Positions 38,547 through 46,761 of a stretch of 64,000 nt of DNA are shown here, piece after piece. The first letter of the stretch is position 1, and every line of letters begins with the position of its first letter. The position numbers and the translations under genes were made by a program. The DNA is from Burkholderiales bacterium (GTDB lineage: Bacteria > Pseudomonadota > Gammaproteobacteria > Burkholderiales > SG8-41). The stretch lies in NCBI GenBank assembly GCA_019749945.1, contig JAIEPF010000006.1, forward strand, positions 1-64,000, written 5' to 3'. The notes beneath the pieces were generated by a model that worked only from the letters and a program-made list of their open reading frames with translations, was not told where the DNA came from and ran no database searches.

Positions 38547-39353
38547 ATGGTCGAGCATAAAAGTGTCGCAGTGGCGCTGGTGATGATGGCGTCTGCCTGC
38601 AATGCCTGGGCGCAGGGCAGCGCCGTGGACGAAATCGCCCGTTATCGCGCGCAGTTGCAGGACGGCAATCCCGCCGAGTTGTGGGAGGCGCGCGGCGAGG
38701 ATTTATGGAAGCAGAAGCGCGGGCCGAAAAATGTGTCGCTGGAAGGCTGCAACATCGGCAAGGGCGCCGGCGTGGTGAAGGGTGCTTACGCAGAATTGCC
38801 GCGCTACTTCGCCGACGCTGACCGCGTGATGGATCTCGAGACGCGGCTGGTGCATTGCATGGTGACGCTGCAGGGTTTCAGTTATGCCGACGCCACCAGG
38901 CGCGTGTTCGGTTCGGGCAGCAACCGCTCGGACATCGAGGCGCTGACGGCGTGGATCACTGCGGAGTCGAAAGGTGTCGTGATGAACGTCAGGCTGAACC
39001 ATGACAAGGAAAAGGAAGCCTATAAGCTCGGCGAAAAAATGTTTTTTTTCCGCGGCGGACCGCATGATTTCGCCTGCTCGACCTGCCATGCCGAGAGCGG
39101 CAAGCGCATCCGTTTGCAGGACCTGCCCAATCTGACCGAGAAAAAAGGTGCACAGCTCGGTTACACCACCTGGCCGGCGTACCGCGTGTCGCAGGGGGAA
39201 TTGCGCACTTTCCAGTGGCGGCTCAATGACTGCTTCCGTCAGCAGCGTTTTCCGGAGCTGGTGTTTGGCTCGGAAATCTCCATCGCGCTGACGACATTCC
39301 TCGCCAACAACGCCAACGGCGCCGCGTTTAACGCGCCTGCGATCAAACGCTGA
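38547..39353 (+). CDS. soxA: Sulfur-oxidising c-type cytochrome SoxA, monoheme type
   Basis: With SoxX it couples thiosulfate to the SoxY cysteine. The catalytic C-terminal domain has heme motif CSTCH (Cys177-His181) and Cys229 in NDCFRQQRFPE, the usual persulfide heme ligand. The N-terminal domain has lost its CXXCH and keeps only Cys68 and Cys104, so this is the monoheme form. It has a signal peptide and is 268 residues long. GAGGAGGG precedes the ATG; a GTG one codon earlier is an alternative. The 151-bp AT-rich gap upstream may hold its own promoter. Confidence 0.92.
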   Translation: MVEHKSVAVALVMMASACNAWAQGSAVDEIARYRAQLQDGNPAELWEARGEDLWKQKRGPKNVSLEGCNIGKGAGVVKGAYAELPRYFADADRVMDLETRLVHCMVTLQGFSYADATRRVFGSGSNRSDIEALTAWITAESKGVVMNVRLNHDKEKEAYKLGEKMFFFRGGPHDFACSTCHAESGKRIRLQDLPNLTEKKGAQLGYTTWPAYRVSQGELRTFQWRLNDCFRQQRFPELVFGSEISIALTTFLANNANGAAFNAPAIKR

Positions 39354-39363
39354 GGAGACCACC

Positions 39364-39987
39364 ATGAGAAATTTAAAACGGGCATTTGTGTCGGTTTCTG
39401 TCTCGGCGCTGGTCGCTGCGGGTTGCGCCACGGTCGCTGACAAAACCGTGACCCAGGAAGATCTGAAAATCATCAAGGCATCGTTCAGGGAGAACGGGCA
39501 GGCGAAGCTGGACCGGCTCGACCAGGATGAGGCGCAGCGGCTGTGCAGCAACGCGCCGCCGGCGACGATTGCCAAGGCCGATGCCGAACGCGTCGAGAAG
39601 ATGAATCTTGAATCCATCAAGTATCCGGCCGACGGTCGGCTGATGGGGGACTGGCAGCAGGGCGAGCGTATTGCCCAGACGGGCGTCGGCAAGCAGTATT
39701 CCGATAATCCGGCCACGCCCTCGGGCGGCAACTGCTACGCCTGCCACCAGCTGAGCAAGGCGGAGATCTCCTTCGGCACCATCGGGCCCAGCCTGTACAA
39801 CTACGGCAAGCTGCGCGGCACCAGCGTGGAAATGCAGCGTTATACCTATGGCCGCATCTATAACCCGCAGGCGTACTCCGCGTGCTCCAACATGCCGCGT
39901 TTTGGCCATAACGGCATCCTCACCGAGCAACAGCTGAAGGATGTCACCGCGCTGCTGCTCGATCCGAAATCACCGGTCAATCAATGA
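39364..39987 (+). CDS. soxX: Sulfur-oxidising c-type cytochrome SoxX, lipoprotein form
   Basis: Partner of SoxA. A signal sequence ends in VAAGC with Cys21 as a probable lipidation site. An N-terminal extension of about 90 residues precedes the cytochrome domain with CYACH (Cys124-His128) and the distal Met177 in CSNMPRFG. At 207 residues it is longer than minimal SoxX proteins. It overlaps soxB by four bases. Confidence 0.92.
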   Translation: MRNLKRAFVSVSVSALVAAGCATVADKTVTQEDLKIIKASFRENGQAKLDRLDQDEAQRLCSNAPPATIAKADAERVEKMNLESIKYPADGRLMGDWQQGERIAQTGVGKQYSDNPATPSGGNCYACHQLSKAEISFGTIGPSLYNYGKLRGTSVEMQRYTYGRIYNPQAYSACSNMPRFGHNGILTEQQLKDVTALLLDPKSPVNQ

Positions 39988-41678
39988 ACCGGCGCGAATT
40001 CCTCGGCACGCTGGCCGCCGCCGCGGCCTGCGGCGCACCGCTAGGCGCAGCACGGGCGCAGGTGACGCAGGCCTTGTACGACCTGCCGAAGTTCGGCAAT
40101 GTCAGCCTGCTGCACTTCACCGATTGCCATGCGCAGCTGCTGCCGGTGCATTTCCGCGAGCCCAGCGCCAACATCGGCGTCGGCGAGGCGGCGGGGCGGC
40201 TGCCGCATCTGGTGGGCGAACACCTGCTGCGCAGTGCCGGCATTGCGCCGGGCACGGCCGAGGCCCATGCCTTTACCGCGCTTGATTTTGCGGCTGCTGC
40301 GAAACGTTATGGCAGGGTCGGCGGCTTTGCGCACCTGGCGACGCTGGTCAAACGGCTGCGCGCGACCCGCCCCGGCGCCCTGCTGCTCGACGGCGGTGAT
40401 ACCTGGCAGGGTTCGGCCACGTCGTTGTGGACGCGCGGGCAGGACATGATCGATGCCTGCCAGCTGCTGGGTGTGGATTTGATGACCGCGCACTGGGAAT
40501 TCACCTATGGCGACAAACGCGTGCTGGAGGCCGTGAAGTCGCTGGGCCGCACCGAATTTCTTGCGCAGAATGTCAAGACCGCGGATTTCGGCGATCCGGT
40601 GTTCAAGCCCTATGTGATCCGTGAAATGAACGGTGTGCCGGTGGCGGTGATCGGGCAGGCGTTTCCCTACACGCCCATCGCCAATCCGCGGTATTTCGTG
40701 CCGGAATGGACCTTCGGCATCCAGGAAGCCGAGTTGCAGAAAATCGTCGAGGAAGTGCGCGCCAAAGGCGTGCGTGCCGTGGTGCTGCTGTCGCACAACG
40801 GCATGGACGTGGACGTGAAACTCGCCGGTCGGGTGCGCGGCATTGATGCCATTCTCGGCGGCCACACCCACGATGGCGTGCCGGTGCCGGTCATCGTCAA
40901 TAACGCCGGCGGCAGGACGGTGGTCACCAATGCCGGCTCCAACGGCAAATTTCTCGGTGTGCTGGATCTCGAGGTGAAGACCGGGGGTGTTGTGGATTTT
41001 CGTTACCGGCTGCTGCCGGTGTTCGCCAATCTGCTGCCGGCGGATGCGCAGATGCAGGCGCTGATCGAGCGTGTGCGCGCACCGTTCAAGGCCAGGCTCG
41101 AGGAGCCGCTGGCGGTCAGCGAAGGGCTGCTCTATCGCCGCGGCAACTTCAACGGCACCTTCGACCAGCTGATACTCGATGCCTTGATGACGGAAAAGGG
41201 CGCCGAGATCGGGTTTTCACCGGGCTTTCGCTGGGGTACCACGCTGCTGCCCGGCCAGACCATCCTGCGCGAACACCTGATGGATCAGACCGCGATCACC
41301 TATCCCAGCGTGACGCTGAATGAACTCACCGGTACTGAAATCAAGGCCATCCTCGAAGACGTCTGCGACAACCTGTTCAACCCCGACCCTTATCTGCAGC
41401 AGGGCGGTGACATGGTGCGCGTCGGCGGCATGACCTACACCTGCGATCCGAATGCGGTGATCGGCAAACGCATTTCCGACCTGCGTCTCGGCGGCAAGGC
41501 GCTGGAGGCGGACAAACGTTACAAGGTGGTCGGCTGGGCGCCGGTGGCGGAAGGGGTCAGGGGGGAGCCGGCCTGGGATGTGGTCGAGCGCTACCTCAAG
41601 GACCGCAAAACCATCACGCCGCGGGCGCTGAATGTGCCGAAACTGATCGGCATGGAAAAAAACCAGGGGCTGATGTGA
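39984..41678 (+). CDS. soxB: Thiosulfohydrolase SoxB
   Basis: Dimanganese hydrolase related to 5'-nucleotidases that releases sulfate from SoxY-bound intermediates in the periplasm. The Tat signal is NRREFLGTLAAAAACG. Metal-site motifs are LLHFTDCHAQL (Asp47, His49), LLDGGDTWQGS and ILGGHTHDGVP. It is 564 residues long. It is often used as the marker gene for thiosulfate oxidation. It overlaps both neighbours. Confidence 0.97.
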   Translation: MNRREFLGTLAAAAACGAPLGAARAQVTQALYDLPKFGNVSLLHFTDCHAQLLPVHFREPSANIGVGEAAGRLPHLVGEHLLRSAGIAPGTAEAHAFTALDFAAAAKRYGRVGGFAHLATLVKRLRATRPGALLLDGGDTWQGSATSLWTRGQDMIDACQLLGVDLMTAHWEFTYGDKRVLEAVKSLGRTEFLAQNVKTADFGDPVFKPYVIREMNGVPVAVIGQAFPYTPIANPRYFVPEWTFGIQEAELQKIVEEVRAKGVRAVVLLSHNGMDVDVKLAGRVRGIDAILGGHTHDGVPVPVIVNNAGGRTVVTNAGSNGKFLGVLDLEVKTGGVVDFRYRLLPVFANLLPADAQMQALIERVRAPFKARLEEPLAVSEGLLYRRGNFNGTFDQLILDALMTEKGAEIGFSPGFRWGTTLLPGQTILREHLMDQTAITYPSVTLNELTGTEIKAILEDVCDNLFNPDPYLQQGGDMVRVGGMTYTCDPNAVIGKRISDLRLGGKALEADKRYKVVGWAPVAEGVRGEPAWDVVERYLKDRKTITPRALNVPKLIGMEKNQGLM

Positions 41679-42604
41679 GGCTCGCTTTCATCAGACTCGT
41701 TCTGGCGTTGATATGCAGTCCGGCGCTGATTGCTGCCGCGCTGGAACCGATACGCATCTCGCCTAATGTCTACTACATCCGCGGCGAAAGCGGTGTGCCG
41801 TCAGCGGCAAACCGCGGCCATACCTCGAATGCGGGGTTTGTCGTCACCGGCGATGGCGTGGTGGTGTTCGATGCGCTGGGCACGCCCGTGCTCGGGCAGG
41901 AGTTCATCGCGGCGATACGCAAGGTGACGCCGCTGCCGATCCGGCGCGTGATCGTCAGCCATTACCATGCCGATCATGTCTACGGCCTGCCCGCGTTCAA
42001 GGCGCTGGGCGCGGAAATCTGGGCGCATCCCGCGGCGGATCTCTATCTGAAATCGGATGCGGCGCAGCAGCGGCTGGCCGAACGGCGCACGACACTGGCG
42101 CCGTGGGTGGGGCCCGACATGCGACTGGTGGGCGCGGATCGCTGGGTCGACCGCGAAGTGACCTTCAGGCAGGGCGGTGTCACCTTTCGTGTGTTTCCGG
42201 TGGGCCCGGCGCACACGCCCGAGGACCTGGCGATGATCGTCGAGGAAGAGGGCGTGCTGTTTGTCGGCGATCTGATGTTCGGCGGACGGCTGCCGTTTGT
42301 CGGCGAGGCCGACAGCAAGGCCTGGATCTCCGCCATAGACCGCATCGTCAAATTCAATCCGAAGGTCATGGTCGGCGGACACGGCGATGTGTCGCGCGAT
42401 GCCGCCACGGATCTGCGCCTGACGCGGGAATATCTGGTCTATCTGCGCGAAAAAATGGGCGCGGCGGCCGATGCGCTTGAAGATTTTGATGAGGCATACA
42501 GCAAAACCGACTGGTCCCGTTTTTCGCATTTGCCGGCGTTTCACGAGGCAAACCGGCGCAACGCCTACAATACCTATATCCGCATCCAGGGAGGTGACAA
42601 ATGA
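41675..42604 (+). CDS. SoxH-like metallo-beta-lactamase-fold hydrolase
   Basis: Exported zinc hydrolase at the end of the sox operon. A signal peptide comes first, then the metal motif SHYHADH (His96, His98, Asp100, His101) and later PAHTPED and GGHGDVSRD. It is 309 residues long. It starts at a GTG overlapping the soxB stop. SoxH-type proteins occur in many sox clusters but have no settled reaction; a role on sulfur or thiol esters is a guess. Confidence 0.85.
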   Translation: MRLAFIRLVLALICSPALIAAALEPIRISPNVYYIRGESGVPSAANRGHTSNAGFVVTGDGVVVFDALGTPVLGQEFIAAIRKVTPLPIRRVIVSHYHADHVYGLPAFKALGAEIWAHPAADLYLKSDAAQQRLAERRTTLAPWVGPDMRLVGADRWVDREVTFRQGGVTFRVFPVGPAHTPEDLAMIVEEEGVLFVGDLMFGGRLPFVGEADSKAWISAIDRIVKFNPKVMVGGHGDVSRDAATDLRLTREYLVYLREKMGAAADALEDFDEAYSKTDWSRFSHLPAFHEANRRNAYNTYIRIQGGDK

Positions 42605-43074
42605 AAGCCCATTTCAATCGGTATGTCCTGACAGTTCTGGTGGTGTCCACGCTGGCCATCGGCGGCTGCGCAACGGGAGGAAATACGCCGGGTGGCGGCG
42701 CGTCACGCGACGCTGCCGGCCCGGACAAGGTGGTCTACCACATCAATGCCGGCCTCGATCAGGCCACCAACGGCCTGAGAAATGTCCGCAATCACCTGGA
42801 AGTGAACCCGCAGGCGAAAATTGTGGTGGTCACGCATGCCCAGGGCGTTGATTTCCTGATGAAGGACAAGAAGGACGCCAACGGCAATCCCTTCGAAGTG
42901 ACCGTGCAGGAACTGAAAGCGCAGGGTGTGCAGTTTGACGTCTGCCTGATCACCCTGCGCAATCGCAAGCTCAACCGCAATCAGTTCATCGAGGAGGCCA
43001 CCTACGTGCCTTCCGGCGTCGCGGAAATCGCGCGCCTGCAGCAGCGCGAGGGTTACGCCTACCTGCGGCCTTGA
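42601..43074 (+). CDS. DsrE/DsrF-like lipoprotein
   Basis: A small exported protein whose lipobox ends at Cys23 (LAIGGC). The body resembles DsrE-family domains (VVYHINAGLDQATNGLRNVRN, IVVVTHAQGVDFLM). The conserved Cys115 in VQFDVCLIT matches the position that carries persulfide in that family. It has 157 residues and overlaps the SoxH-like gene by four bases. A periplasmic sulfur-trafficking role is plausible from fold and context. Confidence 0.8.
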   Translation: MKAHFNRYVLTVLVVSTLAIGGCATGGNTPGGGASRDAAGPDKVVYHINAGLDQATNGLRNVRNHLEVNPQAKIVVVTHAQGVDFLMKDKKDANGNPFEVTVQELKAQGVQFDVCLITLRNRKLNRNQFIEEATYVPSGVAEIARLQQREGYAYLRP

Positions 43075-43956
43075 TCAGGCCTGATGCGCGGGCAGGACGT
43101 TGAGCGGAATGCGCAGATAGGCCACGCCGTTGTCTTCCGCCGGCGGCAGCGCTCCGCCCCGGATGTTCACCTGGATTGCCGGCAGGATCAGCGTCGGCAT
43201 TTCCAGCGTCGCATCGCGTTTTTTGCGCATGCTGACGAATTCGTCCTCGCTGATGCCGTCGCGCACGTGGATGTTGTGCGCGCGCTGCTCGGCGACCGTG
43301 GTTTGCCATGCCGCGTTGCGCGAGGCGGGCGGGTAGTCGTGGCAGACATAAATCAAGGTTTCCGGTGGCAGGTCGAGCAGGCGTTTGATCGAGCGGTACA
43401 GCTGATGCGCGTCGCCGCCCGGAAAATCGGCGCGGGCGGTGCCGACATCCGGCATGAACAGCGTGTCACCGACGAATAGCGATCCGTCAATCCGGTACGC
43501 CATGTCGGCCGGGGTGTGACCGGGCACCAGCATGGCGCTGGCTTCGATTCCGCCGATCATGAAGCGCTCGCCATCCCTGAACAGGTGGTCGAACTGGCTG
43601 CCGTCGGGCGCAAAGCGGTGGTCGAGGTTGTAGATTTTCTTGAACGTCGCCTGCACTGCGCGGATGTTTTCGCCGATGGCGATGCGGCCGCCGACGCGCT
43701 CCCGCAGATAATGTGCGGCCGACAGGTGATCGGCATGGGCGTGGGTCTCGAGTATCCAGTCGACGCCAAGATCATGTTTTTTCAGGCAGGCCAGCAATCG
43801 ATCGGCCGCGTTTGTGCCGGTGCGGCCCGATTTGAAGTCATAGTCCAGCACCGGATCGATGATTGCGGCGCGCCGGGTCGCGGCATCCCATACAACATAG
43901 CTGACCGTGCCGGTGCCGGGATCGAAGCCCGCTTCGGTGTTGATGCGCTGTTTCAT
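43075..43956 (-). CDS. blh: Persulfide dioxygenase-like metallo-beta-lactamase protein Blh
   Basis: ETHE1/Blh family enzyme that would oxidise persulfides (such as glutathione persulfide) to sulfite in the cytosol. The iron-binding motif is THAHADH (His72, His74, Asp76, His77), with VPGHTPADMAY and VCHDYPP further on. It starts at the ATG giving MKQRINTEAGF because GGGAG lies upstream; 293 residues. It is divergent from a BigR-type repressor, the arrangement known from Xylella and Agrobacterium. No rhodanese domain is fused. Confidence 0.9.
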   Translation of the reverse strand: MKQRINTEAGFDPGTGTVSYVVWDAATRRAAIIDPVLDYDFKSGRTGTNAADRLLACLKKHDLGVDWILETHAHADHLSAAHYLRERVGGRIAIGENIRAVQATFKKIYNLDHRFAPDGSQFDHLFRDGERFMIGGIEASAMLVPGHTPADMAYRIDGSLFVGDTLFMPDVGTARADFPGGDAHQLYRSIKRLLDLPPETLIYVCHDYPPASRNAAWQTTVAEQRAHNIHVRDGISEDEFVSMRKKRDATLEMPTLILPAIQVNIRGGALPPAEDNGVAYLRIPLNVLPAHQA

Positions 43957-43991
43957 GGCTGCTCCCGGCTGCAATTAATATATTGACTTAT

Positions 43992-44013
43992 ATTATATAT
44001 AATTATATATTAT
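43992..44013. promoter_or_regulatory. BigR-type operator between blh and bigR
   Basis: ATATATAATTATATAT is a perfect 16-bp palindrome with two further matching flank pairs. It lies in a very AT-rich 80-bp divergent promoter region, like the AT-rich BigR sites described in plant-associated bacteria. Confidence 0.75.
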
Positions 44014-44036
44014 TTCAAGTTCTAAACGAGTTCACC

Positions 44037-44360
44037 ATGAAATCCGCGCAAATGGCCATCGATGTCGCAGCGCTGCGCCTCGGCGCAGACCAGGCGGTCA
44101 GCGCCTTGCGGCTGTTGTCCAACAAGGACCGCCTGTTGTTGCTGTGCCAGCTCGCACAGGGTGAAATGTGCGTCAGTGATCTGGAAGCGCAGCTCGACAT
44201 CCGCCAGCCGACCCTGTCGCAGCAGCTGGGTGTGCTGCGCGGCGAGGGCGTGGTCAGCACCCGCCGCCAGGGCAAAAACATATTTTATGGCGTGGCTGAT
44301 CCGGCCTTGCTCGAAATCCTCGCCGTACTGCATCGTCTCTACTGCAGGAAGGATTCATGA
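44037..44360 (+). CDS. bigR: ArsR-family sulfide/persulfide-responsive repressor BigR
   Basis: A winged-helix repressor of 107 residues: LLSNKDRLLLLCQLAQGEMCVSDLEAQLDIRQPTLSQQL. Cys45 and Cys103 correspond to the pair that forms a disulfide or polysulfide bridge in BigR. The start ATG gives MKSAQMAIDVAAL. It overlaps the YeeE-like gene by four bases, so sensor and transporter are co-expressed. Confidence 0.9.
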   Translation: MKSAQMAIDVAALRLGADQAVSALRLLSNKDRLLLLCQLAQGEMCVSDLEAQLDIRQPTLSQQLGVLRGEGVVSTRRQGKNIFYGVADPALLEILAVLHRLYCRKDS

Positions 44361-44794
44361 TGAACATCGATTGGAGCGCCTTTACGCCATGGTCTGCACT
44401 CGCCGGCGGGGTGTTGATCGGCGTTGCCGCGGGGATGTTTGTGCTGCTCAATGGCCGCATTGCCGGCATCAGCGGCATCCTCGGCGGTTTGCTCAAACCG
44501 GTCCGGGGTGATGCGGCATGGCGTGTGGCGTTTATCGGCGGCCTGCTGATCGCGCCGCTCAGCCATGCACTGATCGCGGCTTTGCCCAGGCCGCAGATCG
44601 ACGCCGGTTACGGCGCGCTGGTGCTGGCCGGACTGCTGGTCGGCATCGGCACGCGTTACGGTTCGGGCTGCACCAGCGGCCATGGCGTCTGCGGACTGTC
44701 GCGGCTGTCGCCGCGTTCGCTGGTTGCAACGCTGGCATTCATGACCGCCGGTTTTGCCACGGTGTTTGTCATCCGCCACCTGCTTCACGTTTGA
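44357..44794 (+). CDS. YeeE/YedE-family sulfur transporter, first half
   Basis: Membrane protein of 145 residues with about four helices. The family motif GSGCTSGHGVCG places Cys105 and Cys112 in the pore; in YeeE such cysteines pass thiosulfate-like anions. Together with the next gene it makes the two-part (PmpA/PmpB-like) form. It is co-transcribed with bigR. The direction of transport is not known from the sequence. Confidence 0.88.
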   Translation: MMNIDWSAFTPWSALAGGVLIGVAAGMFVLLNGRIAGISGILGGLLKPVRGDAAWRVAFIGGLLIAPLSHALIAALPRPQIDAGYGALVLAGLLVGIGTRYGSGCTSGHGVCGLSRLSPRSLVATLAFMTAGFATVFVIRHLLHV

Positions 44795-44805
44795 GGAATC
44801 CGCCG

Positions 44806-45231
44806 ATGAATCTTTTTACCTCGTTTCTGGCCGGCCTGGTTTTCGGACTCGGCCTGATCGTGTCCGGCATGGCCAATCCGGCCAAGGTGCTGGGTTTTCT
44901 CGACCTCGCCGGCGCCTGGGATCCGTCGCTTTTGCTGGTGATGGGCGGCGCGATTGCGGTCGGCGTGATTGCGTTTTTCATCGCCAGGCGGCGCACGGTG
45001 TCGTTGCTGGGCACCCCCATGAGGTTGCCGACCTCGCGAGATATCGACCGCCGCCTGGTCGGCGGCAGCCTGTTGTTCGGCATCGGCTGGGGCGTCGCCG
45101 GTTTCTGCCCGGGTCCCGGGCTGGTCGCGCTGGGCATGGGCGAGGTGAAGGCGCTGGTGTTTGTCGCGGCCATGCTGGGCGGCATGGGCTTATGGACCTT
45201 GTTTGAAAACCATGCGAAGGTTTCGAAATGA
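44806..45231 (+). CDS. YeeE/YedE-family sulfur transporter, second half
   Basis: Membrane protein of 141 residues with about four helices. The motif GWGVAGFCPGPGLVALG (Cys101) pairs with the cysteines of the first half. GSGMANPAK-type sequence (VSGMANPAKVLGFLD) is typical. GAGGAA lies before the ATG. It overlaps the DUF599 gene by four bases. Confidence 0.88.
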   Translation: MNLFTSFLAGLVFGLGLIVSGMANPAKVLGFLDLAGAWDPSLLLVMGGAIAVGVIAFFIARRRTVSLLGTPMRLPTSRDIDRRLVGGSLLFGIGWGVAGFCPGPGLVALGMGEVKALVFVAAMLGGMGLWTLFENHAKVSK

Positions 45232-45884
45232 GCGATCTGCTTGTTTCATGGCTGGCCCTGCTGGTGATGGTTGTTGTGCTGGCCGGTTATGAACTGAAGC
45301 TGATGTTGATGCAGCGTCGCGATCCGGCGCGGCTGGCGCGCAGCGCGCACGCGAACCTGCGTCAGGAGTGGTTTGTCGCGATGTCGGCGCAGAGCGGTTC
45401 CGAAATCCTCGCCGTGCAGGCGTTGCGCAACTCGATGATGTCGGCGACGATGGTGGCATCGACGGCCGCGCTGGGGCTGATCGGCACTGTCACCATGGCG
45501 GCACCGTCCCTGCATATCGATTTTGCCGGCGGCATGTCCGCGGTGAGGCATCTCAGCATTCGTCTGGTGCTCGAACTGTTGCTGATGATTTTGCTGTTTG
45601 CGGCCCTGGTTTCCTCGACCATGGCGGTGCGTTTCTACAACCATGTCAGCTTCATCGGTTCCATGCCGGTGGGTTCCGAGGCGCGCCGGCGCTGGACTCC
45701 GGTGGGGATCGCCTATGCGCGCCGCGCCGGTCTTTTGTACAGCTGGGGACTGCGCCACCTGATTCTGGTGGCGCCCATCCTGGCATCCATTCTTCATCCC
45801 TACGCCGGCCCGCCGGCGGCGGTTGCGATCGTTCTGGTGCTTTACGGTTTTGACCGCGCCGACACGCCAGGAACGGAAGGGTGA
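45228..45884 (+). CDS. DUF599 family membrane protein
   Basis: A conserved membrane protein with about four helices and the family stretch RNSMMSATMVASTAALGLIG, then MAVRFYNHVSFI. It is 218 residues long. Function is unknown. Its overlap with the YeeE pair puts it in the bigR operon, which hints at a role in sulfur handling. Confidence 0.8.
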   Translation: MSDLLVSWLALLVMVVVLAGYELKLMLMQRRDPARLARSAHANLRQEWFVAMSAQSGSEILAVQALRNSMMSATMVASTAALGLIGTVTMAAPSLHIDFAGGMSAVRHLSIRLVLELLLMILLFAALVSSTMAVRFYNHVSFIGSMPVGSEARRRWTPVGIAYARRAGLLYSWGLRHLILVAPILASILHPYAGPPAAVAIVLVLYGFDRADTPGTEG

Positions 45885-46071
45885 CGGTCTGGCTGTTTGC
45901 GTCCGGGGTCGTGGCGATCATTGCGGCAAAATCCCCCGGGTGACCTGACCAGGCAGTGGATCGGCGCGACAGGCGGATCGCATTGCGACGCCCCGGCGCA
46001 TGCGCTAGAGTCGGCAGGCGCTCCGCGTTTTGCCAAAGCGGAGATGTTTCCATCGTCTGCAGGAGTTCAAC

Positions 46072-46614
46072 ATGAATCAGAAAGTCCGTCTGGTGGTGCC
46101 CGAGGCGCCGTCACCGCAGGCTGTTGCGGTCACCGAGACCCGCGCCGTCGCCAGCGGCGGCATCCGTCTCGGCGTGCTCGACAACAGCAAGGGTAATGCC
46201 GACCACCTGTTGAAGTTCATCGTCGACGGCGTCAAGGCGCAGCTGCCGGTGGCCTCGGTGGTGTCGCTGCGCAAGGACAGCGTCAGTCTGCCGGCGCCAG
46301 ACGCCATCCTTGATCAACTCGCTGCGGAATCGGATTACGTCATCACCGCGATGGCCGATTGAGGGTCGTGCACGTCGTGGAGTGTCCACGACATGTCGAA
46401 CCTCAGGAAGCGCGGTCTGACCACCGCGGTGATCTGTTCGGGCCCTTTCATGAAACTGGGGCAGGCCCAGGCGCGTGTATTCGGCGTGCCCGATCTGCCG
46501 CTGCTGCTGATCCCGCACCCGCTGGGGGGCATCAGCATTGAGCAGGTGCAGGCGCGCGCTGAAGTCGCGGTGCCACAGTTCGTGAAACTGCTCAAGGAGA
46601 GTGCCGGTGCTTAA
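46072..46614 (+). CDS. UGSC-family selenoprotein 3 (Sec97)
   Basis: A 180-residue protein with the in-frame TGA at 46360-46362 read as Sec97. The N-terminal half has RLGVLDNSKGNADHL, the same block as the other two. After the UGA: GSCTSWSVHDMSNLRKRGLTT, so the motif is UGSC with Cys100. A perfect 8-bp SECIS-like hairpin follows. The last third has LLLIPHPLGG, matching HP elements of the paralogues. AGGAG lies upstream of the ATG. It is followed by partner gene 3. Without Sec decoding it would be a 96-residue fragment. Confidence 0.9.
46374..46392 (+). promoter_or_regulatory. Candidate SECIS hairpin of selenoprotein 3
   Basis: Stem GTCGTGGA and TCCACGAC, a perfect 8 bp, with loop GTG, starting 11 nt after the UGA. 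Geometry is identical to the copy at 33139. A C-G pair there is G-C here and a wobble there is a Watson-Crick pair here. Confidence 0.82.
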
Positions 46615-46660
46615 CTTGCTGCCGCTGTTGTTGGCGACCTGGGAATCAGGCAATGCCTGT

Positions 46661-46698
46661 CGCCCTCACCCCCGCCCCCTCTCCCGCAGGGAGAGGGG
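46661..46698. repeat. REP-like palindrome (CCCTCTCCC family), second copy
   Basis: CGCCCTCACCC is followed by a 10-bp stem, CCCCTCTCCC and GGGAGAGGGG, with loop GCA. It matches the inverted element at 22617. It lies between selenoprotein 3 and its partner gene. Confidence 0.75.
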
Positions 46699-46761
46699 AG
46701 ATATTAGCGACAAGTGGGTGTTCCACCCCCTTGCCGGATTAATGTCGACCGAGCACATGCA

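Noticed and set aside
29329..46362. The three UGSC genes read as frameshifted or nonsense-mutated pseudogenes
   Set aside because: The interruption is always UGA, at the same codon in three diverged paralogues, with conserved protein sequence and a hairpin after it. Decay would not produce this pattern.
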